25,477 nt of DNA from Chloroflexota bacterium (GCA_005881235.1 VBEQ01000046.1:1-25477), one strand, 5' to 3'. Positions 15,378 through 23,082 are shown, numbered from the stretch's first letter. Program-made: numbers and translations. The notes: generated by a model from the letters alone, not told the origin.

Positions 15378-16966
15378 ATCCCGAGAACCTCCCTGAGGGC
15401 CATCCACACGATGGCTTCATCGACTTCGCACCCGTACTCCGCCCGACCGACCTCGCGAAGCAGAACCCAACGCGGCTTGCCCGCGCGAGACTTCTTGTCA
15501 TGCTGCATCGCACTGAGGAGATCCAGTGGCTTGACCGTGGGCCTTCGAGCGAGTAAGCCTGCCTGCTGCAGAAGCATGTGCTGAACGGTTACGTCCTCCG
15601 CCTGGCAGGTAGCGGTCAGTACGCTGATTCGGGCCGCCACCTCCATCCCCCACGCCACCGCCTCACCATGCCGAACCGTGCCATAGCCGGCCGCGCGCTC
15701 GAGCGCGTGCCCGACCGTATGGCCGTAATTCAAGATGGCTCGCTCCCCGGTCTCAGCGGGGTCACGCGCAACGACCTCGGCTTTGATTCTGATCGCCCAG
15801 CGAATCGCCTCGTCGAGGCTGTCGTTATCGCGCTGCAGGAGCCCTGCGATGTTCGCCGCCAGCCACTCGACGAAACGGCGATCGGCGATCATGCCGGCTT
15901 TCACCACTTCGGCGAGCGCCGCCCGATATTCCTCGTTTGGCAGGCTGTCGAGATACTCGATATCGGAGAAGATCGCGGCGGGCTGCCGCACGGCGCCCAC
16001 CAGGTTCTTTCCCGCCGGCAGATTGATGGCGGTTTTGCCGCCGATGCTGCTGTCGACCATGGCCAGGAGGGTGGTGGGCATCTGGATATAGCGGATTCCC
16101 CGCATCCAGGTGGCGGCCGCAAAGCCCGCCACGTCTCCCACCGTCCCGCCGCCGAGCGCAATCACGCAACCTTGCCGATCGATGCCGATTCTGGCGAGTT
16201 CGGCATAGATCGCGGCAAGCGCGTCCAGCTCTTTGGCCGGTTCCCCTGATGGGACCGACACCGGTATCGCCGTGATGTCCATCGATTTGAGTGCATCCGC
16301 GAGCGGGCGTAGGTGTTGCTTGATGATCACCCGGTCACTCACGATGACGACGGGCTGACTGGGAGCCATTCGTTTCACGGTTTCGCCAACGAGGTTCGGC
16401 AAATGTTGACCAATCGTGACTTCATGGGACGCGCCCGGCACGTCGACGGCTATCCGGTGGATGCCACTCCGCGGCAGCCGTGACTCAATGTCGTGCGCGA
16501 CCTCATCCGGCTTTCGCCCATCAGTAGCGATCACCAGGTCGGCGGCGGCGTAGCGGCTGAGGCGGTTGGGTAGCAAGGTGGCGATCGCCGACGGCACATC
16601 GGGCTGGAGCAACGGCCGGCCCTTCGATCCGTTGAGGCGGCGGGCGAGCTCAACCGGCTGCGCCATGAGCGAGACCACGCAGTTACCCTCCCGCATGCGG
16701 CGCCAGTTTTCGTCGGCCAGGGGCGCGCCCCCACCGGCGGCCACGATGATGTCCTGCTTGTCCAGCGCTCGACGCAAGCTCTGTGCCTCGCGCTGCCGGA
16801 AACCGGCCTCGCCCTCGTCGGCGAAGATTTCAGCAACGGAGCGACCGGCATCGGCGGCGATCTCGTCATCGAGATCGACAAACGAACGATTGGTCCGCTC
16901 GGCCAGCACTCGTCCAACGGTCGACTTGCCGCTTCCCATGAAGCCGACGAGCACCACGTTGTTCAA
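15374..16966 (-). CDS. aroKB: Bifunctional shikimate kinase / 3-dehydroquinate synthase
   Basis: A 530-aa fusion from a TTG start at 16966 that overlaps the aroC stop by 2 nt. Residues 1 to about 170 are shikimate kinase: Walker A GFMGSGKSTVG, the DLDDEI acidic motif, GEAGFRQRE, AAGGGAPL and the lid-type KGRPLL. From about 175 on is dehydroquinate synthase: ALGGGTVGDVAGF, MPTTLLAMVDSSIGGKTAIN, the catalytic EVVKAG, and the zinc-site motifs NYGHTVGHALE and HGEAVAWGM. All key residues are present in both halves. The frame has no ATG at this point; AGGAAA about 10 nt upstream supports TTG. It catalyses steps 2 and 5 of the shikimate pathway. Confidence 0.93.
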   Translation of the reverse strand: MNNVVLVGFMGSGKSTVGRVLAERTNRSFVDLDDEIAADAGRSVAEIFADEGEAGFRQREAQSLRRALDKQDIIVAAGGGAPLADENWRRMREGNCVVSLMAQPVELARRLNGSKGRPLLQPDVPSAIATLLPNRLSRYAAADLVIATDGRKPDEVAHDIESRLPRSGIHRIAVDVPGASHEVTIGQHLPNLVGETVKRMAPSQPVVIVSDRVIIKQHLRPLADALKSMDITAIPVSVPSGEPAKELDALAAIYAELARIGIDRQGCVIALGGGTVGDVAGFAAATWMRGIRYIQMPTTLLAMVDSSIGGKTAINLPAGKNLVGAVRQPAAIFSDIEYLDSLPNEEYRAALAEVVKAGMIADRRFVEWLAANIAGLLQRDNDSLDEAIRWAIRIKAEVVARDPAETGERAILNYGHTVGHALERAAGYGTVRHGEAVAWGMEVAARISVLTATCQAEDVTVQHMLLQQAGLLARRPTVKPLDLLSAMQHDKKSRAGKPRWVLLREVGRAEYGCEVDEAIVWMALREVLGI

Positions 16967-18108
16967 CGGCGCGTTTCCTGCACGTAGCTCTCGACGTTTC
17001 GGTGGAGCTCCGCTATGGAGTCGCTTCCGAACTTCTCCAGAAGGACGCCGGCGAGGACGAGGGCGACCATGGCCTCGCCCACCACACCGGCAGCGGGCAC
17101 GACGCAGATATCGCTGCGCTCGTAGTGCGCCCGGGCCGGCTCCTTCGTCTTGAGGTCGACCGTGGCGAGCGGCTTGAGCAGGGTCGAGATCGGCTTCATG
17201 TATCCATGCACGACGAGCGGCTCGCCGTTGCTCACGCCGCCGGTCAGTCCGCCGGCGCGGTTCGTCTCGTGGCTCAGACGACCGTTGTCGTAAACGGGCA
17301 CGTCGTGCACCTGCGAGCCGGGCAGGCCCGCCCCCTCCACCCCATCGCCGATGGCGACGGCCTTGCAGGCCGGGATGCTGACGATCGCCTGGGCAAGGAG
17401 GCCGTCGAGCCTCGTGTCCCACTGTCGGTAGCTGCCGAGGCCAGGTGGCACCCCCTGCGCGATCACGGTGAAGATGCCGCCGAGGGTGTCGCCGCGTTCC
17501 CGCGCCGCATCGATGGCCGCGACCATCGCCTTGCTCGCTTCCTTATCGGGACAGCGGACCGCTGACGATTCGACGGCTTCCCAGGGGATCGTCGTGGGCA
17601 CGGCTGCCTCGATGGCGCCGATGGAGCGGGTGTAGCTGCGCACGTGCACGCCGAATTCCGCGAGCAGCAGTTTCGCAACGCCGCCCGCCGCCACGCGCGC
17701 CGCAGTCTCGCGCGCGCTGGCCCGCTCCAGCACATCGCGCGCGTCGTCGGCGCCGTACTTGAGCATGCCGGCCAGGTCCGCGTGGCCGGGCCGGACTCGG
17801 GTAATCGGCTTGCGCTTCACCTCGGCAGCGTCGATGGCCATCACCTGGCGCCAGTTCTCCCAATCTCGGTTGGCGATCTCGAGCGTGATCGGCGAGCCGA
17901 GCGTCAGCCCGCCCCGGACCCCGGCCACGATGTGGGCCTGGTCGCGCTCGATCGCCATCCGCCCGCCGCGGCCGTGACCACCCTGCCGCCGCTGAAGATC
18001 ACGGGCCAGGTCTTCTTCCCGCACGGTCAGGCCGGCGGGCACGCCGTCGAGAATGACGGTCAGCCGCTCGCCATGGGATTCGCCGGCCGTGAGCAGGCGC
18101 AGCGTCAT
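16963..18108 (-). CDS. aroC: Chorismate synthase
   Basis: 381 aa, full length. Converts EPSP to chorismate with reduced FMN. Diagnostic sequences: LLTAGESHGERLTVILDGVPAG at the N-terminus, RRQGGHGRGGRM, RASARETAARVAAGG, SHETNRAGGLTGGVSNGEPL and ERSDICVVPAAGVVGEAM. ATG 18108 overlaps the aroE stop (ATGA), and its own stop overlaps the TTG start of aroKB, so it is tightly coupled at both ends. Confidence 0.96.
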   Translation of the reverse strand: MTLRLLTAGESHGERLTVILDGVPAGLTVREEDLARDLQRRQGGHGRGGRMAIERDQAHIVAGVRGGLTLGSPITLEIANRDWENWRQVMAIDAAEVKRKPITRVRPGHADLAGMLKYGADDARDVLERASARETAARVAAGGVAKLLLAEFGVHVRSYTRSIGAIEAAVPTTIPWEAVESSAVRCPDKEASKAMVAAIDAARERGDTLGGIFTVIAQGVPPGLGSYRQWDTRLDGLLAQAIVSIPACKAVAIGDGVEGAGLPGSQVHDVPVYDNGRLSHETNRAGGLTGGVSNGEPLVVHGYMKPISTLLKPLATVDLKTKEPARAHYERSDICVVPAAGVVGEAMVALVLAGVLLEKFGSDSIAELHRNVESYVQETRR

Positions 18109-18854
18109 GCTGGCACCGATGCGCCATCCAGCGCGGCTCGCATCACGTCAAGCGGCGCCTTCCTTCCGGTCCAGATCTCAAAGGATGCGGCGCCCTGATG
18201 GAGCAGCATCGCGCGTCCCTCGGGCGACCGGCGACTGCGCAGGTCGAAGAGGCGTTGGTCGGCTCGCAGCCAGGCTGGCGGCGGGAGATCGGCTGGCGTG
18301 GCGTTGACGACGAGCTGGACGCGGGCAACCGTCTGCTCCATCTGGTCCACCTGAACGGGGCCGCCACGGAGGATTTCGAGGTCCCGGCACAGGCGCCGTG
18401 CCTGGTCGAGGTTGCGGGCGATGACCCAGATTTCGGCAGCCGGTTGCAGGGCGGCGGCGACGGCCCGGGCCGCGCCACCCGCCCCGATGATGGCAACGCG
18501 GTCGTAGTCCCCACCCATTTCGGCGAGGGCGTGGCGGAATCCTTCGACATCGGTGTTCCAGCCTTTCAGTCGCGTGCCCTCCCGGCTGATGGTGTTGACC
18601 GCGCCGATGCGGGCTGCCAGCGGATCCAGGTCATCGAGGAAGGCGAGCACCGATTCCTTGTGCGGGATCGTGACGTTGGCGCCGAGGATGCGTTCATCGA
18701 CGCGCAGGTCGGCCATCGCCGCGGCGAGCTCGGCAGCGCTGACCTCGCGAAGCAGGTACTGGCAATCGATGCCAAGTGCGTCGAAGGCGGCGTTCTGCAT
18801 CACGGGCGAGAGGCTCCGGGAAACGGGGTCGCCGAGCAGGAGCACGCTATTCAT
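18105..18854 (-). CDS. aroE: Shikimate dehydrogenase, apparently with a short internal deletion
   Basis: 249 aa, shorter than the usual ~270-280. NADPH-dependent reduction of dehydroshikimate. Present: SRSLSPVMQNAAFDALG, NVTIPHKE with the catalytic Lys, GWNTDVEGF with the catalytic Asp, GAGGAARAVAAAL for NADP, and the C-terminal AMLLHQGAASFEIWTG. Between FDLR and GRAMLL only six residues remain, where E. coli AroE and relatives have about 22, including a conserved Tyr and the 'P..T.LL..A' helix. The frame is kept, so this could be an in-frame deletion of ~48 bp. Start ATG 18854 overlaps the aroA end by 8 nt. Confidence 0.9.
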   Translation of the reverse strand: MNSVLLLGDPVSRSLSPVMQNAAFDALGIDCQYLLREVSAAELAAAMADLRVDERILGANVTIPHKESVLAFLDDLDPLAARIGAVNTISREGTRLKGWNTDVEGFRHALAEMGGDYDRVAIIGAGGAARAVAAALQPAAEIWVIARNLDQARRLCRDLEILRGGPVQVDQMEQTVARVQLVVNATPADLPPPAWLRADQRLFDLRSRRSPEGRAMLLHQGAASFEIWTGRKAPLDVMRAALDGASVPA

Positions 18855-20148
18855 GGGTGAGATCCTGCAGCTGCGTAAAGAAGTTCGGATAGGAGACGGC
18901 GACGCAGTCCGCGTCCGCGATCGTAGTCGCACCGGAGGCAACGAGCGCCGCCACCGCCAGCGCCATGGCGACGCGGTGATCCCCGTGGGACTCGACGGTC
19001 GCGCCGCGCAGCGCGGTCGGTCCCTTGACGCTGACGCCGTCCGGTCGCTCTTCGATAACGGCGCCCAGGTGGCGAAGGCCATCCGCCATGGCAGCGATGC
19101 GGTCGCTCTCCTTGACACGGAGCTCACCGGCACCGTCGATGATCGTGACGCCCTCGGCCTGGGTCGCCAGCACAAGAAGGACCGGGATCTCGTCGATGGC
19201 GGCCGCTACGTCGGCGGCTGCCAGGGCGGTGGCGCGCAGATGTTGACCCGTGACCGTTACCATGCCGCGCGGCTCGATATCGCCGGACGGCCCCTCGACC
19301 TTGACGTCGGCGCCCATCGATCGTAGCAGCGCGAGGAACGCTGTCCGGGTCGGGTTGAGACCGACATCACCGACGATGACCGACCAGCCAGGCCGTAGCG
19401 CCGCGGCCGCCATCCAGAAGGCGGCTGACGAAAAGTCGCCGGGAATCGCCAGCTCGATTGGACGCAGCGGCTGGTGCGATGGTCGGACCACGATACCGTC
19501 CGCCGTCGCGCCGACATCCGTCCCCATCGCGCGTAAGAGCCGCTCGGTGTGGTCGCGCGTCGGCGTGCCCTCGACGACGGTCGTGGGGCCGCGGGCGGAA
19601 AGCCCGGCGAGTAGGAGCGCGCTCTTCACCTGGGCGCTCGGTATCGCCAGTGCGTGACGCCGCCCCTGCAGCGATGTTCCCATCACGAATATGGGCGCGC
19701 GACTGTCCCGCGATTCAATCCGCGCCCCCATGCTCCGCAGCGGCTCAATCACTCGATCCATCGGGCGGCGACGCAGCGAGCCGTCGCCGTCGAGAGTCGC
19801 CGATATCGAACTGCCGGCGAGCACACCCAGCAGCAGTCGCATCGTGGTCCCGGAGTTTTCGCAATCGAGGTCTCCGTGCGGCGTCGCGAACGAGCTCAGG
19901 CCCGTCCCACGGATCCTCGCCGTGCGGCCGCTGCGCTGGAGGCTGGCACCGAGGCCGCGGAGGCAGGCGATGGTCGCCAGGACATCCTCCCCCTCGGGAA
20001 GGCCATGGATCCAACTTTCGCCCTGCGCCAGCGCGGCCAGGATCAGGGCTCGGTGAGCAATCGACTTGTCGCCAGGCACGGAGAGTTCACCGGCAACCCG
20101 CGTTGCCGATGAGATGGTTCGGGCCGATTCAACCTCAGCGCGCGGCAT
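18847..20148 (-). CDS. aroA: EPSP synthase (3-phosphoshikimate 1-carboxyvinyltransferase)
   Basis: 433 aa, full length. Transfers enolpyruvyl from PEP to shikimate-3-phosphate. Motifs in order: VPGDKSIAHRALILAALAQG, ENSGTTMRLLLGVLAG (PEP loop), RRPMDRVIEPLRSMGA, SAQVKSALLLAGL, TRDHTERLLRAMG, PGDFSSAAFW, the catalytic Asp in IDEIPVLLVLA, ELRVKESDRI and SHGDHRVAMALAVAAL. The start MPRAEVES at 20148 overlaps the tyrA end by 14 nt. All expected active-site motifs are intact. Confidence 0.96.
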   Translation of the reverse strand: MPRAEVESARTISSATRVAGELSVPGDKSIAHRALILAALAQGESWIHGLPEGEDVLATIACLRGLGASLQRSGRTARIRGTGLSSFATPHGDLDCENSGTTMRLLLGVLAGSSISATLDGDGSLRRRPMDRVIEPLRSMGARIESRDSRAPIFVMGTSLQGRRHALAIPSAQVKSALLLAGLSARGPTTVVEGTPTRDHTERLLRAMGTDVGATADGIVVRPSHQPLRPIELAIPGDFSSAAFWMAAAALRPGWSVIVGDVGLNPTRTAFLALLRSMGADVKVEGPSGDIEPRGMVTVTGQHLRATALAAADVAAAIDEIPVLLVLATQAEGVTIIDGAGELRVKESDRIAAMADGLRHLGAVIEERPDGVSVKGPTALRGATVESHGDHRVAMALAVAALVASGATTIADADCVAVSYPNFFTQLQDLTHE

Positions 20149-20947
20149 GCACGCCCTCCCCAAATAGCTCCTTGACCCTGGTTCCGCTGGCGATTCGCTG
20201 GCGATAGCGGTGCAGGACCGCATCGAAGCGATCGATTGCGTCCACCAGCGCGTCGCGATTCTCCCGCGCGATCGCCTCGTACATCGCGGGGTCGCCACCG
20301 GCCAGGCGTACCATGCCGCGATACCCTGGCCCTCCGAGCGTCGAATCGGCGTTCCGCTGAACCGTTTCGGCAAAGGCCGAGCTGATCGCGAAGGCCAGGT
20401 GGCTGAGCAACGCCATCTGCTGGTCATGGGCGTCGGCGCGCATGAAGCTCGGCGTGGCGCCAATCGCGCGCACCATCTCGAACCATGTATCGAAGGGCCG
20501 GACGTCCTGACCCTGGGTTGGGGTGAAGATCCAGGGCTCCTGATAGAAGATGGCGGCATCGCTCTCGTCCAGCCCGCTTTGCGTCTTGCCGGCCACCGGG
20601 TGACCGCCGAGAAAACGCGAGGGATTCGACAAACGCTGCGCCCACCCAACAACCGGCCGCTTGACGCTGGCCACATCCGTGATAAGGGTTCCAGCCCGGA
20701 CGATCGGTGCGAGGCGTTCCATCACACCGGCGATCTGGTCGATCGGCGTCGCGATGACCACGATGTCGCAGTCCGAAACATCGCTCAAATCCGTTGATGC
20801 CCGGTCGACAGCCCCGCGTTGCACCGCCGCGGCCGCGCTTTCCGCCCGCCGTGCCACGCCCGTGACGTCGATCGAGTGGCGCAGGCGGCGCAGGGCCAGG
20901 CCGAGCGATCCGCCGATCAGGCCGAGCCCGACGATGCCGATCCGCAT
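20135..20947 (-). CDS. tyrA: Prephenate dehydrogenase
   Basis: 270 aa from ATG 20947, whose first base overlaps the aroF stop (TGATG); a GTG one codon upstream is also possible. Oxidative decarboxylation of prephenate to 4-hydroxyphenylpyruvate, the tyrosine branch. NAD-binding motif IGIVGLGLIGGSLGLALRR at the N-terminus; the family's catalytic-His region is visible as 'RFLGGHPVAGKTQSGLDESDAAIFYQEPWIFTP'; 'LLSHLAFAISSAFAETV' also fits. No ACT domain, so feedback by Tyr would have to act elsewhere. Confidence 0.93.
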   Translation of the reverse strand: MRIGIVGLGLIGGSLGLALRRLRHSIDVTGVARRAESAAAAVQRGAVDRASTDLSDVSDCDIVVIATPIDQIAGVMERLAPIVRAGTLITDVASVKRPVVGWAQRLSNPSRFLGGHPVAGKTQSGLDESDAAIFYQEPWIFTPTQGQDVRPFDTWFEMVRAIGATPSFMRADAHDQQMALLSHLAFAISSAFAETVQRNADSTLGGPGYRGMVRLAGGDPAMYEAIARENRDALVDAIDRFDAVLHRYRQRIASGTRVKELFGEGVHAAR

Positions 20948-21969
20948 CACGCCACTCCGACGGTCCGGCTCAGCGCGGCGGCGACGGCGTCAACCTGTTC
21001 GACCAGGTGGGCGAACGCTTGCGGGGTCAACGACTGGGCACCATCGGAGAGTGCGACCTCCGGCTGGGCGTGCACCTCAACCATCAGCCCGTGAGCGCCC
21101 GCGGCGATCCCCGCCAGCGCCATCGAGGTGACGAGAGAGCGCCGGCCCGTCCCGTGGCTCGGGTCGACAATCACCGGAAGGTGGCTCAACTCCTTGATGA
21201 GCGGCACCGCGTTGAGATCCAGGGTGTTGCGGGTGTAGGTCTCGAAGGTGCGAATGCCGCGCTCGCAGAGGATGACCTCGTAGTTACCCTGGCTCAGGAT
21301 GTACTCGGCGGAGAGGAGCCATTCCTCGATCGTGGCCGACATCCCCCGCTTAAGCAGGACCGGCTTGCGCAAGCGACCGACTTCGGAGAGCAGCGGGAAG
21401 TTCTGCATGTTGCGGGCACCGATTTGCAACACGTCGACGATGTCGGCGAGGGTTCCGATGTCCGCCGTTTCGAGCACCTCGCAGACCAGCGGCAGGCCGG
21501 TCTCGCGTTTTGCCTCCCGCAGAATGTTGATGCCGTCACCGCGCAGCCCCTGGAAGCTGTAAGGGGAGGTTCGTGGCTTGAAGACACCGCCACGAAGCGC
21601 GTGGGCCCCCGCGGCGCGGACTTTCCGACAGGTTTCCAGGTAGAGCTCCTCGCCGTCAACCGAGCATGGCCCGGCGACGATCCAGGGCCGGTCCCCGCCG
21701 ATCTCGTGCGCACCGACCCTGATGCGGGTATCGCGCGATCGGAACTCGCGGTTCGACAATTTGAATGGCTTCGTGATGGGTACCACCTCGGCTACGCCCG
21801 GGGCGTCGATAAAGAGTTCCCGCAGGGCGAAAGGATTCGTCCCGATTACGCCGATTACCGTGCGCTCGTCGCCGTCGCTCAGATGGGTCCGGCAACCGTG
21901 GAGCTCGACCTGGGAGACGACCGCGGCCACTTGCGCCGGGGTCGCGTCGTGCCGCATCACGATGATCAT
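20947..21969 (-). CDS. aroF: 3-deoxy-7-phosphoheptulonate (DAHP) synthase
   Basis: 340 aa, the first enzyme of the pathway. Residues 1 to about 70 are the ferredoxin-like regulatory domain of the Thermotoga-type enzyme (MIIVMRHDATPAQVAAVVSQ ... RTVIGVIG). The KDO8P-synthase-like barrel follows: WIVAGPCSV, RGGVFKPRTSPYSFQGL, LQIGARNMQNF, PVLLKRGMSATIEEWLLSAEYI, LCERGIRTFET, LPVIVDPSHGTGRR and LMVEVHAQPEVALSDGAQSL. The N-terminal domain is known in relatives to bind Tyr/Phe as feedback inhibitors. ATG 21969 overlaps the aroH stop (ATGA). Confidence 0.95.
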   Translation of the reverse strand: MIIVMRHDATPAQVAAVVSQVELHGCRTHLSDGDERTVIGVIGTNPFALRELFIDAPGVAEVVPITKPFKLSNREFRSRDTRIRVGAHEIGGDRPWIVAGPCSVDGEELYLETCRKVRAAGAHALRGGVFKPRTSPYSFQGLRGDGINILREAKRETGLPLVCEVLETADIGTLADIVDVLQIGARNMQNFPLLSEVGRLRKPVLLKRGMSATIEEWLLSAEYILSQGNYEVILCERGIRTFETYTRNTLDLNAVPLIKELSHLPVIVDPSHGTGRRSLVTSMALAGIAAGAHGLMVEVHAQPEVALSDGAQSLTPQAFAHLVEQVDAVAAALSRTVGVA

Positions 21970-22334
21970 GCCGTCACCCGCAGTTTCTCCGCGCCGCGGA
22001 GATAGACGAAACGCATCGCCGACGACGGCCGGTCGGTGTTGACCAGGAGCAGCACGCGGATGCAGCGGGGGAGACTGCGCGGGTTCGAGGCAGGCACGGC
22101 CATTTCGTGGCCGCAGAGCAGGGGGACGTCTCCCCACCCGAAGCGCCGGGCCGCGGCCGCGGGAAATTCTGCCGTCAGATCGGGCGTCGTGGTGAACCAC
22201 ACGGCGGCGATGTCGCCCGCCCTGAGCCCGTTTTCGCGGGCGAGCTGCGCCAGTAGCTCCGTCGTGGCATCGACGATCGCCGCCTCGCTATCCTCATCGG
22301 TGGTCGTCGCGCCGCGAATCCCTCGAACCGCCAT
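21966..22334 (-). CDS. aroH: Chorismate mutase, AroH class
   Basis: 122 aa, the size of the Bacillus-type monofunctional trimeric enzyme. It converts chorismate to prephenate. Family signs: MAVRGIRGATTTDEDSE with the substrate-binding Arg7, FTTTPDLTAEFPAAAAR, CGHEMAVP with the catalytic-site Glu, CIRVLLLVNT with the Arg that stabilises the transition state, and FVYLRGAEKLR. It is the first structural gene of the operon. Its Shine-Dalgarno AGGAGG (22343-22348, minus strand) is perfectly complementary to an upstream GCCTCCT, suggesting translational control. Confidence 0.94.
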   Translation of the reverse strand: MAVRGIRGATTTDEDSEAAIVDATTELLAQLARENGLRAGDIAAVWFTTTPDLTAEFPAAAARRFGWGDVPLLCGHEMAVPASNPRSLPRCIRVLLLVNTDRPSSAMRFVYLRGAEKLRVTA

Positions 22335-22341
22335 CCTTTTT

Positions 22342-22384
22342 GCCTCCTGGGCGCGCCTAGTTGCTTATGTTTGTGGAAGGAGGC
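22342..22384 (-). promoter_or_regulatory. Stem that would sequester the aroH Shine-Dalgarno
   Basis: On the transcript, GCCTCCT (22384-22378) is perfectly complementary to AGGAGGC (22348-22342), which contains the aroH ribosome binding site; the loop is 29 nt and contains the palindrome GGCGCGCC. Pairing would block aroH translation unless something upstream prevents it. There is no T-run after it, so it is not an intrinsic terminator. Confidence 0.5.
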
Positions 22385-22402
22385 CGGTGAACGGGAGGTG
22401 GC

Positions 22403-22427
22403 GGGAGGGGCGGCGCTAGCCCATCCC
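22403..22427 (-). promoter_or_regulatory. Leader hairpin 2 (alternative to hairpin 1)
   Basis: GGGATGGGC / GCCCCTCCC, eight pairs with one mismatch, 7-nt loop. Its 5' arm uses the GGG (22427-22425) that closes hairpin 1, so the two cannot both form completely. It spans the stop codon of the leader peptide (22418-22416). Confidence 0.45.
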
Positions 22428-22496
22428 GAGCCGGTCCCGTGCCGGCCCGAGGTAGGCGTAAAAGTAAAAGCCCGCGAACTGAATCCGCCCCGTCAT
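22416..22496 (-). CDS. Aromatic-rich leader peptide of the aro operon (26 aa)
   Basis: A short ORF from ATG 22496 to TAG 22418-22416, 81 nt upstream of aroH. It reads MTGRIQFAGFYFYAY and then a Gly/Arg-rich tail. Residues 7-15 (FAGFYFYAY) hold three Phe and three Tyr and no Trp; the codons TTT TAC TTT TAC are unusual in this GC-rich sequence. Clusters of the end-product amino acid are the hallmark of attenuator leader peptides (as in the pheA and trp leaders), and Phe/Tyr are what aroH, aroF and tyrA lead to. The ATG lies 9 nt after the -10 box of the promoter, so translation would be essentially leaderless. Hairpin 1 begins right after the Tyr15 codon. Confidence 0.65.
   Translation of the reverse strand: MTGRIQFAGFYFYAYLGPARDRLGMG
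22425..22451 (-). promoter_or_regulatory. Leader hairpin 1
   Basis: CTCGGGCCGG / CCGGCTCGGG, ten pairs including two G-T wobbles, around a CACGGGA loop. Its 5' arm starts at the base following the last aromatic codon, so a ribosome stalled on the Phe/Tyr run would cover it and free hairpin 2 to form. Confidence 0.5.
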
Positions 22497-22505
22497 GTGC
22501 CGCAC

Positions 22506-22534
22506 ATCCTACAAGAAGTCCCCGGGGCTGGCAA
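22506..22534 (-). promoter_or_regulatory. Sigma70-like promoter of the aro operon
   Basis: Reading the minus strand: TTGCCA (22534-22529), a 17-nt spacer, then TAGGAT (22511-22506). Spacing is ideal and the boxes match 5/6 and 4/6 of TTGACA/TATAAT. The predicted start point (about 22498-22499) is 2-3 nt before the leader-peptide ATG. Confidence 0.55.
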
Positions 22535-22599
22535 GGGCCAATCGTAACCTCCCCCGGTATCCCTCTCGGGCGGCCCCGCGTCCGCTCGAGGAGGCATCC

Positions 22600-23079
22600 A
22601 TGCGATCACTTCGAATTCGGATGGGCATCGTCCCGGCGGTCGCCGCCCTCTGGCTGGCGGCCTGTGGCAGCGCGCCCAGCACTGGCGGGACAGCGTCCTC
22701 AAGCGGCGCGGCGCTGATCCATACCACCTCGATGAAGGTGGGCGACAAGATGGAAACCGTGTTGAAGAACGCCAAAGACCTCACGCTCTACTACTTCACG
22801 CCTGACACCGCGACCAAGGTCGCCTGCACCGGCGGCTGTGCATCGAACTGGCCGCCCCTGCTCGCCACCTCCGGGGCTCCCACCAGCAGCCCGGCATTGC
22901 CCGGCAAGCTCACCGTCCTGAACGGCGACAACGGTAACCAGGTTCTCTACAACGGACACCCGCTCTATACCTACACGAAGGATGGGGACGCGGCCGACGC
23001 CTATGGCCAGGGCGTCGGTGGGAAGTGGTTCGTCGCCACGCCCGAACTGGCCGCTACGGCTCCTGCGGCGAAGTACTAG
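22600..23079 (+). CDS. COG4315-like small secreted lipoprotein
   Basis: 159 aa from ATG 22600, supported by GAGGAGG 7 nt upstream. Signal peptide with lipobox LAAC (Cys about residue 23), then a Ser/Thr/Gly linker. The body has two short repeats typical of the 'secreted repeat of unknown function' family (COG4315): LTLYYFTPDT...CTGGCASNWPPLLA and QVLYNGHPLYTYTKDGDAADAYGQGVGGKWFVATPE. The family is predicted to be extracellular; the function is not known. It is divergent from the aro operon; the region 22497-22599 between them holds the aro promoter and no gene. Confidence 0.82.
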   Translation: MRSLRIRMGIVPAVAALWLAACGSAPSTGGTASSSGAALIHTTSMKVGDKMETVLKNAKDLTLYYFTPDTATKVACTGGCASNWPPLLATSGAPTSSPALPGKLTVLNGDNGNQVLYNGHPLYTYTKDGDAADAYGQGVGGKWFVATPELAATAPAAKY

Positions 23080-23082
23080 GAG

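Noticed and set aside
22350..22357. GGCGCGCC palindrome in the aroH 5' region as an operator
   Set aside because: An 8-base GC palindrome is expected by chance here and lies inside the loop of the SD-sequestering stem.
22335..22500. T-box riboswitch controlling the aro operon
   Set aside because: No T-box consensus (AGGGTGG..CCGCG type) and no terminator with T-run is present in the leader.
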